In this document: one piece after another, positions 45,311 through 54,642 of the stretch
Layout of the letters: each line of letters begins with the position of its first letter
Position numbering within the stretch: position 1 is the stretch's first letter
Source: Carettochelys insculpta
Lineage: Eukaryota; Chordata; Testudines; Carettochelyidae
Length of the DNA stretch: 64,000 bases
Reading direction: 5' to 3'
NCBI RefSeq assembly: GCF_033958435.1
Contig: NC_134137.1
Coordinates: forward strand, 125,462,001-125,526,000
Program-made: the position numbers and the translations under genes
Notes under the pieces: generated by a model
Databases searched by the model: none
Told to the model about the DNA's origin: nothing
What the model saw: only the letters and a program-made list of their open reading frames with translations

Positions 45311-46854
45311 TTAGGCAAATGTATCTAGAGCTTCAAGCCCCTCTTGTAGGTTGAGCACATATCGCACCACGTTATTGCTTTGGGAGGGCTGTTCTTCCCA
45401 CATCTCCCTTACTAGGTCCAGAATCCCCCACGGCTGCCTCCCATACAGGAGTTCAAAGGATGAAAACCCTGTGGAGGCCTGGAGCACCTCCTGAACTGCA
45501 AACATGAGGGCTGGGAGGAGCTGGTCCCAGTGATGTGCATCCATCAGCACAAACTTGCAGAGCCTTGTCTTCATAGTCCGATTGAAGTGCCCTGCTAGTC
45601 CATCGGTCTGGGGGTGGTAGATGGATGTTTGGAGAGTCTTGATCTTTAGCACCCGGCAAAGTTTTTGCACCGTTCAGGACATAAAGTTTGTCCCTTGATC
45701 CTTTAGGATCTCCTGAGGGACCCCGACCTGAGCGAATCTGTTCATGAGTTAAGTTGCCACCCTCTTGGCCCTCATGGAGCGTAGCGGCACAGCTTCCAGG
45801 TACCTAGTTGCATAATCAACAACAAGGATGAACTGGTATGCAGCAGCACTCTTCTCCAGAGGCTGACTATATTGATGCCAATCTGCTCTAATGATATACT
45901 CATGAGTGAGAGGGGAACTAATGGGACCTTCTCCATGGACTGAGGTGCTGTGAGCCGGCACTCTGGGCAGGAGGCATAGAAGTCTGCAACTTCTCTGTGG
46001 ATCCCAGGCCAAAAGAAGCAGGCCAGGATCCTGGCCAGTGTCTTGTCTCTTCCCAGGTGTCCTGCCATGGGGATGGCATGGGCAAGCCGCATGGCCTGTC
46101 TCTGGTATGGTCGGGGGAGAAGCTGATGGTGCACTTCTCCCATCTGTGGGTCCTTCTCTACGCGGTAGAGATGGTCTCTCTGGATTTTGAATTGGGGGAA
46201 CTGTCCTGCTGGATGGGCTCCCATGGTCTCCCCATTCACTACTGCCACTTGACCATATGCTCGGCTCAGTGTCTCATCCGCCCACTGCTCCCCCACAAAG
46301 TCAGAGGGTAGTGCAAGGACTGCAGATTCAGGCAGTGGGGGCAGCTCCCTGTCCAGTTGATGGGGGCCTGGGTTCACCTGGGCTGGTGCTGGTCCCTGGG
46401 AAGCCCCTTCCCCCGGGTCTGCCACTTTCCCTACTCCAGCCTGATTTGTGGTCCCTGCCTTTCCCATGCTCAATGGCTGGGGTTGCCGTTCCCTAGCTGA
46501 AGGCTTCCCAAGCCCTGCTAGTAGTTTGTGAAAATGTCCCCAGTCTCTACCCAGCATTACCAGATAGGCAAGGGCTGGGCCCAGGCTGACCATCACTGGT
46601 TCTTCATGCCTTTCTACCTGTAGGGTCACCCAGGGGCAGAGATAGGCCTTCATATCCCTATGGACACACTGCAGCCTGATGGTGTGTTGATAGGGCCCTA
46701 CATCAGGCACGAGCACTTGCCGAACCAGGGTCTGGGCACACCCTGAGTCAATCAGCCCAATTACCTCTGTCCCCTTGACAAACACAGGGACAGACAGCTT
46801 GGCGGGGCTTTGGGGGTGTGTCCATGTTTGCTCCAGAGCTTCCCAAAGTTGCAC
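45311..46854 (-). pseudogene. Gypsy protease and integrase (frameshifted)
   Basis: The frame from 46854 begins with the aspartic protease (VIGLIDSGCAQTLV, DSG active site, about 46785-46745). It continues through a linker into the integrase zinc-binding domain, with His in MAGHLGRDKT and Cys in YASCPECRLT (about 46080-45950). The integrase core follows in other frames: VVDYATRYLEAVPL (first catalytic aspartate, about 45820), KDQGTNFMS (second, about 45690) and HPQTDGLAGHFNRTMK (about 45600). In related integrases the last motif normally carries a catalytic glutamate just before RFN; here it reads AGHFN, so that residue is lost. The integrase lies upstream of RT. Stops and frameshifts are present throughout. 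Confidence 0.85.
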
Positions 46855-47925
46855 TCCATGTATGGGCAGTCCTGGGACCAGTGCTCACTGCCCCCGCATG
46901 TGAAGCAGGAGTCCTGGTTTAGGGTGGCCTTCAGGGGGCCTTCTGGAGGGGCCCAAGGTGGGGACTGATGTGGAACATCATCTCCAGGCTGAGGCGTGAG
47001 TGGAGTCGCTGGTACTTCGTCCAAGGGGCGGCTGGGCTCCCCATGGAGGAGCTGGTCGGCTGGTCCAAGGCCCCGGGATTGAAGCCTCGGGTTAGCTCAG
47101 TAACTCTGGTTTTGGGGCCCAGGGGAAAGCAGCAGGTGCTGCACCCCCCTCCCCAGCCTTGCGACTCCTGACCCCGCTCAGTCACTTGCGCTGCGGTGCC
47201 TCCCGCTGACCGGGGGCCTAGAGAGAGAGTCATCCCTGAGGACTTGGCCACTAGATAACTCTCCATCAACTGGATGGCTGCGGCCATATCTTCCAGGTGG
47301 TTCTTCATCACCCACTCCCTTCCCCCTGCGAGAAGAATCTGGATGAACTGCTAAAGCAGGATCTGCTCAGTCACCTGCACCCTGGATTTTGTTTTGGGCT
47401 TCAACCACCTCCAGCAGGCATCCCACAACTTCTGGGCAATGAGGCGGGGTCAGGCTCCCAGGGCCCATACACCCCCCAGAAGAGCTAGTGGAAAGTCTCC
47501 TCTGAGCTACCTAGGGCATCCAGGATTGCTGCCTTGACTTAGGCATAGTCCTGGGCAGCTACAACATCCAGTGCCCAATAGACAGTCTGAGCAACCCCTG
47601 TCAAGTAAGGTGCCAAGATGGCCACCCACTGCCCTCAGGCCCACTGGGCTACAGTGGCTACCCACTCAAATGTCTCCAAGAATGCCTCTGGGTCGTCTTC
47701 CTGGCCCATCTTTGCGAGTTTGATTGGTGCCGGCGCTGGCGGCCCATCCAGGGTTCCGAGTTGTAGCAGGGAAGTCACCTGCTGCATCAGATGTTGCTGG
47801 TGGGTTGCTAATTCCCCAATTAGCTGCTGCTGCTGCTGAGCCATCTGTTGGAGCAGCTGCTGCTGTTGCTGCTGCTGCTGCTGGCTGGCCTGTTTCTCCA
47901 CCATCCAATTCAGTGGGAACTCCAT
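46800..47925 (-). pseudogene. Gypsy Gag with SCAN-like domain and CCHC knuckle (broken)
   Basis: Gag starts at an ATG (47925-47923) with MEFPLNWMVEKQ, followed by a glutamine-rich stretch encoded by a CTG/CAG run (about 47820-47885) and a capsid-like block (DDPEAFLETFEWVA, about 47700). After a stop and frame change the segment at about 47380-47230 reads ILLAGGREWVMKNHLEDMAA and IQLMESYLVAKS. Its spacing of hydrophobic residues and W...H.E...A..L.E resembles vertebrate SCAN domains. A CCHC zinc knuckle with C-x2-C-x4-H-x4-C spacing (CFTCGGSEHWSQDC) lies near 46910-46865. Gag would package element RNA. It is non-functional here. Confidence 0.75.
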
Positions 47926-48016
47926 TGCTTCAGTGGTTCAAACTTGCTGGGTCTATGGCTGGCACAGTAGGATGGCCCTTCCATGGGTCCAGGCTATGCC
48001 CACGATCCCCACCACA

Positions 48017-48394
48017 TGTGAGCAGTTCACACCTGGGCCCGGGTGGCCTAGTGGCTAGTCCCCCTGGCCAGGGCCTGTTGGGTGGGTCTTCAGCCCCACC
48101 TGAGAGTCTATGGGTTAAGTTTGGGGTGTAGCCCTGAGAATCTAATTCCCCATTTGGTGGGAGGAAGGGTTCCCGGGGGGGCTCCCTACTCCCCTTAGTG
48201 CCTAAGGCAGGGTCCTGGGCTCCGCCCTCTGGCGGCTGACTGGGTGGCAGCTCTGCTGCCTCAGAGACAGCTCCTGCCTCTTTTATATCCCCTCAGGCCT
48301 GACACTGGCCACAGGTGCACCGGGGTGCGGCTGATTGGGCCAACTGGCCTTGTTTAACCCCTGCCTTGCCTGGCCTCCCTCTCACACTCTTACA
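48017..48394 (-). repeat. 5' LTR of the gypsy element
   Basis: The LTR is flanked on its outer side by GGGCT (48395-48399) and followed inward by TGGTGGGGATCGTGGGC, a possible primer-binding site for a tRNA I cannot name. It matches the other LTR from TGTGAGCAGTTCACACCT to CTCACACTCTTACA. Confidence 0.9.
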
Positions 48395-48600
48395 GGGCTC
48401 ATCTACACCAGCCCCCTCCTTTGAAGGGGGCATGTAAATAAGCCCAAGTGGTGAATATCACTGAATATGCAGCACCTCATTAGCATAATTTTCACCACAC
48501 AAACTTCAAAGTTGCTAACTTCAAAGTGCACGAAAGCAGTTGAGCCATGGACACTTCAAAGTACCCGCACAACTTCGAAGTTCCCTTACTCCCCAAACGT
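48395..48600. mobile_element. Harbinger-type MITE fragment
   Basis: Begins GGGCTCATCTACACCAGCCC and continues through TTTGAAGGGGGCATGTAAAT and CAGCACCTCATTAGCAT. It shares both terminus and order with the left end of the Harbinger element at 52597. The first five bases are also the duplication of the adjacent gypsy insertion, so that element landed exactly at this edge. Confidence 0.6.
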
Positions 48601-49321
48601 TCCATCTCTCCAGGATGAGAGTCTAGGCGGTAAGGTGAGATTTGATAGGGGAGCCTCAGCCTTCCCATTTCACCAGCCATTGGCCACTTTCCATATTCTT
48701 GGAGTGCCCCATCCATCAAAATTATTGCTCAACTTCTGCAATACAGGAAGGGGAAAACCAACATGGTATAAGGCTATTTTCTACTAGTATCACGATGCTC
48801 ACAAAATAGGTTGTACTGGTATAAATATGCCAAGGGAAAAAAGTCACAACCACAACATCCCTAGTCATATCCCTACCACATTAATATAGATCATGTCTCG
48901 GGTGGTCCATTACTGATACTGACAATATGCAAAGAGATCAATGTTTCTTTTCTTAAGGAGGAAACAACAAAACAAAAACCAAAATAACCCCAAGACATAA
49001 ATCTGAGAACAATCTATTGTTTTTTAAAAAGGACAAGTATATAGGAATTGCTGTATTGAATTTAGTCCAGTAACTAGTCTCTGAGAGTGGCCAGTACCAA
49101 ATGCTTCAAAGGAAGGTGCAAGAAACCCCACAGCAGACGCATGTGGGACAATCTGTGCCCTAACATTTAAAGACAATCATACTATTGGTGCAAGGAAGAG
49201 AAATTTACATTCTCCTGTGCCTGATCATTCTCCCATCTTTCCACCCAGAACCCAGTGGAATTCACTTGGGAGGAGTCAGGGGGCATACTGATACTTGCCT
49301 TCCTTCAAGAATCCTCCAAGA
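48601..49321. other. No feature seen
   Basis: A+T-rich host sequence. Confidence 0.4.
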
Positions 49322-49329
49322 TAACCAGT

Positions 49330-49488
49330 AACAGAGAGATAGCCATGCTAGTCTATATACTATCAAAACAAAAAAGCAGTCCAGTAGTACTTTAAAGACT
49401 AACAAAACAATTTATTAGATGATGAGCTCTCATGGGACAGACCCACTTCTTCAGATCATAGCCTTACCAGAACAGACTGGTTCTAAGG
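49330..49488 (-). mobile_element. Penelope tail insert with short target duplication
   Basis: Bounded by TAACCAGT at 49322-49329 and 49489-49496 (10 bases with one mismatch if extended by two). On the minus strand it is the tail (GGGTCTGTCCCATGAGAGCT, then GACTGCTTTTTTGTTTTGAT) joined to the head piece TAGACTAGCATGGCTATCTC, the same head-tail join seen at 62.5 kb. It is a single arm with no hairpin, and non-coding. Confidence 0.8.
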
Positions 49489-49565
49489 TAACCAGTTTAA
49501 GTGGCTTCTCTTAAGTAAAACAGTAACTGCCACCAATCACAGCTGCAGACTCACTGCTTCACTAT

Positions 49566-49800
49566 GGCTGTGTCTACACTAGCCCAAATCTTCGAAATGG
49601 CCATGCAAATGGCCGTTTCAAAGATTACTAATGAGGCACTGAAATACATATTCAGCACCTCATTAGCATGCCATTGGCTGCGGCACTTTGAAATTGCTGC
49701 GACTCACTGCCTTGCGGCTCGTCCAGATGGGGCTCCTTTTCAAAAGGACCCCAGGAACTTCAAAATCCCCTTATTCCTATCAGCAGATAATATGATCTTC
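49566..49800 (+). mobile_element. Harbinger-type MITE, 3'-truncated
   Basis: Starts with GGCTGTGTCTACACTAGCCC and carries CAGCACCTCATTAGCATGCC and TTTTCAAAAGGACCCC blocks shared with the other MITEs. No right terminus is visible; homology fades at about 49800. Confidence 0.65.
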
Positions 49801-50231
49801 CCTCTGGGCAAGCCATGTGGTACATCATGGCAGTCTGCTGGTGAGGGTACATCCAGTGATATAAAGCCCGGTTTTGGGAGCACAGTCTGTAAAGAAAAAT
49901 GAGAATATAAAGCACTCAAATCACAGCACCCATGAGGCTCTGCAGCTGCATTTTCAAATAAAAATTATTTGACTTGGAACTAAAAACTACAAGTTGTTGC
50001 TCAAAAAACAAAGAATCAAAAATTCCCACAGAAAGTAGACACTTTTTAATTTTTTAAAAGGTTTTTATAAACCGTTCCAAGTTTTCTATTGAAAAAGTTT
50101 CAACAGAAAATTTTCAACCAGAACTGGATAGCGCCTCCTATAGTTTGCCAGAATTGTATTGCAGACATTTTCAGTGGTATCGGCAACCATGATGGGAACT
50201 ACAGAAGTGTAGGTAACAGGTTAAACTCAGT

Positions 50232-50643
50232 GGTTACGGTTCCACTAGTTAGTGAGTTTTGCCAGCAAAACCCCAGTTTTATTGACAAAACTAGTGGAGC
50301 ATCCACACACAAAATGGGATTTGTTGACAGTGTCTCAACAAAACCTGGCACGTTCACTGACAACCTTCAGACTCTCTCAGATGAGGAAAAGCATCTTTTG
50401 TCAACAGGTTCTGTCAAGAAAACACCTATGTGGATGCTCTGGGGGGGGCCTTCTCTCGACAAACAGGGCATCCAGAACAATGGGCACTCCTGTCTGCTGT
50501 GCTTCCAAGTGTCTGTTTTGTCAAGAGAGCAGCCGGGCCGTCTGGCCGCTCTGTCGATGATTGGCTTTTGTGTGTGGGCGCTATCTGTTGACAGATGTTT
50601 TCCTGGGTTCTGTTGACAGATCACTGCAGTGTAACTGTAAGCC
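50232..50643. mobile_element. MITE, about 412 bp, with TTGACA-type repeats
   Basis: The left terminus GGTTACGGTTCCACTAGT and the reverse complement of the right terminus GGCTTACAGTTACACTGCAG are imperfect inverted repeats. Interior blocks of TTGTTGACA/TGTCAACA recur on both arms. The open frame at 50089-50616 is an accident of this sequence. Confidence 0.6.
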
Positions 50644-50840
50644 AGAAGATAAAAGCTTGATTACCAATATTTTAGAAGAAAGACACCCAACACTTGTTTC
50701 TGCTGTGCTCATTGTGAGCTGAAACAAAAGTCAGAAATTCACACACTGTGAAAGGTAAAATGAACACCCACAAAGTTGGAGACACTTGCATTTATTGATT
50801 TTCAAAGAATTGCTGGAGAGCACGGAAAGCATCCCTTTCA

Positions 50841-51605
50841 ACAAGCTAAACATGATCTTGGACAAATGCTGCAAGGTGAGGCAGAGAGGACCAAGGACTT
50901 GACCTGAACGGCACAGAGCTTGGCACTCTAGAAGCTGCTACATCTGGAGTGGAGTTTATGTTGTTGTATTATTTGACAGTATATTCAAATGGAGCATCTC
51001 TTATATGGACTGGCACAAGAAGCAGATGTGACAAACACTTAGCTAGTGGAGTTCACAGATATTTGCTGACAGGAGAGGAGTGGTGAGACAGGAATCTCGC
51101 GTTCCATTCTAGGCTCTGGAGGGGCGTGTTCTCGAGTGAATAGACTTTTCTGCCTGTTCCTGTCCTAGTCCTATCTCTTGTCCACTTGACTCCTCATCCC
51201 ACCCTCATTCTACTTGTCCACACAGTCCTACTGTGCACTCCTTTGGCTTTCATCAGAGTCCCCATCTCCTTAACCTGCTGGTCCAACTCTTCCCCTTCAG
51301 GTTTGCTGTCAGAATTCCATTCGGTCTCTCAGCTTGTGAGTTTCTCCACTTCCCCATGTTCAGTCTCTTCACCCAGTCATTCCCAGTTCCCTCCTCTCAA
51401 CTCCCTATTCAATATTTTTCCTTGTTCCCCACCCAAACTCCTACCCCACTGGCACCATCCCGAGTCAATCCCTTTGGCTCTTCATCCAACCTCAGTCTCT
51501 CTCGTCAGCCCTCCGACTTCTTGTCCCCACTCGCTTTGATCGGTCAGTCCCAGTTCTTCCCCCACATCAACTCTTTGTGAGATCAATCTCTGCTCTCCCA
51601 CTTTC
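50841..51605 (+). repeat. Unnamed dispersed repeat, copy 1 of a direct pair
   Basis: From ACAAGCTAAACAT to about TCTTTGTGAGATCAATCTCT this segment is repeated in the same orientation at 56144-56925, with an offset of about 5303 bases. The 5' half has GGTGAGGCAGAG and GTTCTCGAGTGAATAGACTT blocks and the 3' half is very pyrimidine-rich (from CTTGACTCCTCATCCCACCC). The open frames in the pyrimidine-rich part are serine/proline-rich by composition. I do not recognise the family. Confidence 0.7.
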
Positions 51606-52074
51606 CTCTCCCGCTGATTTCCAGACCTAGTCTCTTTGTCCAGCCAGTTACAATCTCCCACCGACCAGCTCCTCAGCTAATGTTAGTGTTTTCCTTCTAG
51701 ACAATTGACCCCCACTATCACACAATCTTGTTTCTCTCATTGAATCCAAGTCCCAGCCCCTCGTTCATCCAGGCGCACTCTTCCTCCCCAGTTTCCAGTT
51801 CCTTCAGTCCCTACCAGTCCAACTCCCAGTCTCTACTCCAACCTCTCTACCTCTTCATGATGTGGTGCCTACACCCAGAATCTGATAGGTAGCAAGGACT
51901 GCAAGGATCTACCCCCTTGCCAAAATGCAGGATTTGTTTTGTTTAAGACACTCAAGAAAGATGGGTATCCAGGCTCCTTTGGGAAACCTTCTGTGAAGGA
52001 ACTACTCCACTTTCCTAGGCAGTTTATTCATTTTCCTGCTGTTAGCAAGTTTCCTGCACCCTGAGATTTAATCT
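51606..52074. other. Pyrimidine-rich continuation, no clear feature
   Basis: The pyrimidine-rich character continues to about 51850, beyond the end of homology with copy 2. It may be more of the same repeat that copy 2 lacks. Confidence 0.4.
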
Positions 52075-52590
52075 AAATCTGTTATGCTGTAGTTTGAACC
52101 CCTCGCATCTTGTCCTGACATCTATGGCAAAAGAGAACAACTTTGCTCCATGTTTTTTATGGCAATATTTCCAATATTTGAAGACTGTATCATGTCCCCC
52201 TTCTAGGTCCTCTTTTCCAAACTAAACACACTAAGTTCTTCTAGCATTTGCTTTTATGGTTTGCATGCAGTCCCCTTGATCATTTTTGTTACTCGTCTCT
52301 GGACTTTTTCCAGATTCTCCATATCCTTTCTATACACTGTTGACCAAAACCGGACACAACCGAGGATTAACCAGTTCTGAATGCAGTGGTACCAGCATCT
52401 CTTAGGACTTGCATATGATGCCTCTCTTAATATAACCTAAAAATACATTTGCTTTTATATTTTTTGGAGCAGCATTGCATTGCTGACTCATCTTGAGGTT
52501 GTGATCTCCTACAACAGCCAAATCCTTTTCAGCTGTGCTGCTGCTGAACTGTTTATCCCTGATTCTGTATTTGTGTGTTTGGTTTTTCTA
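52075..52590 (-). mobile_element. CR1-type LINE fragment
   Basis: Read on the minus strand it passes through TGGAGAATCTGGAAAAAGTC, CCAGAGACGAGTAACAAAAA and ATGATCAAGGGG, matching the C-terminal part of the CR1 RT region and its downstream sequence. Further 5' on the plus strand are CATATCCTTTC and GACCAAAACCGGACAC. It is old, with no frame intact. Confidence 0.65.
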
Positions 52591-52729
52591 CTGTAAGGCT
52601 GGGTCTACACTTGCCCCCAACTTCGAAGGGGGCATGTTAATCAGGGCAATGGGAGATTACTAATGAAGAGCAACAGTGAATATGCAACACTTCATTAGGC
52701 TAATTCTCTCCTGTGGCAACTTCAAAGTG

Positions 52730-53575
52730 TCAAACTTCCAAGTGCCAGCATGCGTGTAGCTCTTTCTGTTTATAAATTGTCCTTTGCTGGGCTTCATGGA
52801 TGGGTAGGTGGGTTCCGTCGAGGGCCCCGAACCAGTTTTGGAACCCCAGTGCACTGAAGCCTGTGATGGATGCTTGATCCCTGATGTGGATGACCCTCTG
52901 GAGGAGCATGGCACTGACTTCACAGACCATGAGGGAGTGTGGAGTGTGCTCAGATCCCTCTGGCCCCACCTGGGCCCCCTCCCCAAGACCTCCAGCCCCC
53001 GTCCCTGGGTTCTCCACCCCGGGCTCCTTCCCAAGGCCCCACCCCAAGCCCCCTCCCTGGGTCCCGCACTCCCCAGTGGGTGCACACCCAGGTCTTCTTA
53101 CCTCCATGATGACGGCCCCAACCGTGGCCTTTCCCACTCTGAACTGGTGTCCCATGGAGTGGTAGCTGTCTGGAGTGGCCAGCCTCCAGACAGCTATTGC
53201 GACCCTCTTCTCGACAGTGAAGGCGCACCTCATCCGGGTGTCTTGGTGTCTCAGGGTGAGGGTGAGCCACTGGCAGAGCTCCAGGAAGGTCTGCTGGTGC
53301 ACGTGGAAATTCCAGAGCCACCAGTTGTCGTCCCACTCCCCCGTGACCAGTTGCTTCCACCACTCGGAGCTGGTGGGCTGGCTCCAGAGCCAGTAGAGCA
53401 CATAGGGTGGGTGGAGCCAGAAGGGTCCGATGGTCTGGGGTGTCCTTTTCTGCCACTGGGGGGTGGGGTCCCCTGCCAGTAGCTGCTGGGTGGCCAGCAA
53501 TGCTAAGGTTAGCAGGGCGCCCGCTCCGCTGGTGGCAGCCAGCAGGGTGTTGAGCTGCTGCTGGTCCGTGTCCAT
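52730..53575 (-). pseudogene. Harbinger transposase, N-terminal part with a retained intron
   Basis: From the ATG at 53575-53573 the frame has FWLHPPYVLYWLWSQPTS, NFHVHQQTFLELCQWLTLTL and RMRCAFTVEKRVAIAVWRLA, the HARBI1-like N-terminal fold with a helix-turn-helix. Next is HQFRVGKATVGAVIMEV. Just after EV the DNA reads GTAAGAAG and the frame runs through a glycine-rich segment (about 53105-52930) of intron-like composition before resuming with EVSAMLLQRVIHIRD, FQNWFGALDGTHLPIH (first catalytic aspartate, in DGTH) and a lysine-rich end. The rest of the DDE domain is deleted. The real start is MDTDQQQ at 53575; an earlier TTG at 53587 is not needed. It cannot be active. Confidence 0.75.
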
Positions 53576-53588
53576 TCCTGTAGACAAT

Positions 53589-54282
53589 AGCTGTGTCTAC
53601 ACGTGCACGCTACTTCGAAGTAGCGGCACTAACTTCGAAATAGCACCTGTCGCGGCTACACGCGTCGGGCGCTATTTCGAAGTTAACTTCGACATTAGGC
53701 GGCGAGACGTCGAAGTCGCTAACCTCATGAGGGGATCGGAATAGCGCCCTACTTCGATGTTCAACGTCGAAGTAGGGACCGTGTAGACGATGCGCGTCCC
53801 GCAACGTCGAAATTGCCAGGTCCTCCATGGTGGCCATCAGCTGGGGGGTTGAGAGATGCTCTCTCTCCAGCCCCTGCGGGGCTCTATGGTCACCGTGGGC
53901 AGCAGCCCTTAGCCCAGGGCTTCTGGCTGCTGCTGCGGCAGCTGGGGATCCATGCTGCAGGCACAGGGTCTGCAACCAGTTGTCGGCTCTATGGATCTTG
54001 TGTTGTTTAGTGCAACTATGTCTGGGAGGGGCCCTTTAAGGGAGTGGCTTGCTGTTGAGTCCGCCCTGTGACCCTGTCTGCAGCTGTGCCTGGCACCCTT
54101 ATTTTGATGTGTGCTACTTTGGCGTGTAGACGTACCCTCGCAGCGCCTATTTCGATGTGGTGCCACGCAACGTCGAAGTTGAACATCGACGTTGCCAGCC
54201 CTGGAGGACGTGTAGACGTTATTCATCGATTGCTACATCGAAATAAGCTATTTCGATGTTGGCTTCACGTGTAGACGTAGCC
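53589..54282 (-). mobile_element. CpG-rich Harbinger-derived non-autonomous element, copy 2 (nested, inverted)
   Basis: Terminal repeats AGCTGTGTCTACACGTGC and (reverse complement of the right end) GGCTACGTCTACACGTGA. The unit is flanked by AAT at 53586-53588 and 54283-54285. The sequence is about 95 percent identical by eye to the reverse complement of 19570-20251 in the stretches I compared. It sits about 13 bases upstream of the transposase ATG of the host Harbinger element and so disrupts its leader. Confidence 0.85.
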
Positions 54283-54642
54283 AATGTGTCTGCAGGTCTT
54301 GTGGCAACTCCACAGGCCTCGCCCCATTCAGGCCAAGTGTGTTTAGGAGGGACCCTTTAAAGGAGAGGCTTGTTGCAGCCACAGAAGGGCTTGTCTGCCC
54401 TGTGACCCCATCTGCAGCCTTTCCTATCCCCTTCTTTCGAAAGAGGCCACTGGTAAGTGTAGATGCTCTCTTTCCATTTCTGGGGCAGTCCCTTTCGATG
54501 TGCCGCATGGCTCTTTCATCATTGCTCATCAAAGGCACCAGCCCCAGCCCATGTGTAGATGCTATGCGTCAAAGGAGTGTCTTTCAATGTCTTTCTTTCA
54601 AAAGACGGCTCTTTCGAAGTAGCACTCTATTGTAGACATAGC

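Larger units (their letters stand above)
43111..48394 (-). mobile_element. Ty3/gypsy LTR retrotransposon, Gmr1-like, full length but decayed
   Basis: Two direct LTRs (43111-43513 and 48017-48394) bound about 4.5 kb of internal sequence, and the whole unit is flanked by the 5-bp duplication GGGCT (43106-43110 and 48395-48399). On the minus strand the order is Gag, protease, integrase, reverse transcriptase, RNase H. Integrase before RT is the reverse of the usual Ty3/gypsy order and is known from the Gmr1 group of deuterostome elements. Gag has a SCAN-like stretch and a CCHC knuckle. No env-like frame is present. A G-rich polypurine-like stretch (GGCGGTCTTGAGGCAGGGGA on the minus strand, next to 43514) lies at the 3' LTR. 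Frameshifts and stops in every gene show it is inactive. Confidence 0.9.
52597..54642 (-). mobile_element. PIF/Harbinger transposon, internally deleted, carrying a nested element
   Basis: The left end GGCTGGGTCTACACTTGCCC and the reverse complement of the right end GCTATGTCTACAATAGAGTG are imperfect inverted repeats. It shares the left-end sequence (AACTTCGAAGGGGGCATGTT, then ACTTCATTAGGCTAATT) with several MITEs and the right-side leader (CCCTTTAAAGGAGAGGCTTG) with the element at 4600-6110. The transposase N-terminal part is present but the C-terminal catalytic part is missing. A CpG-rich derivative sits at 53589-54282. Without that insert the element would be about 1350 bp. Confidence 0.75.

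Noticed and set aside
52808..53482. 224-codon plus-strand frame
   Set aside because: Shadow of the Harbinger transposase on the opposite strand.
53909..54226. 105-codon frame in the CpG-rich element, also present at 19614-19931
   Set aside because: It is similar in both copies because the element is, and its composition is Arg/Ser-rich from CpG codons; no protein family is recognisable, though a relic of a Harbinger accessory gene cannot be excluded.
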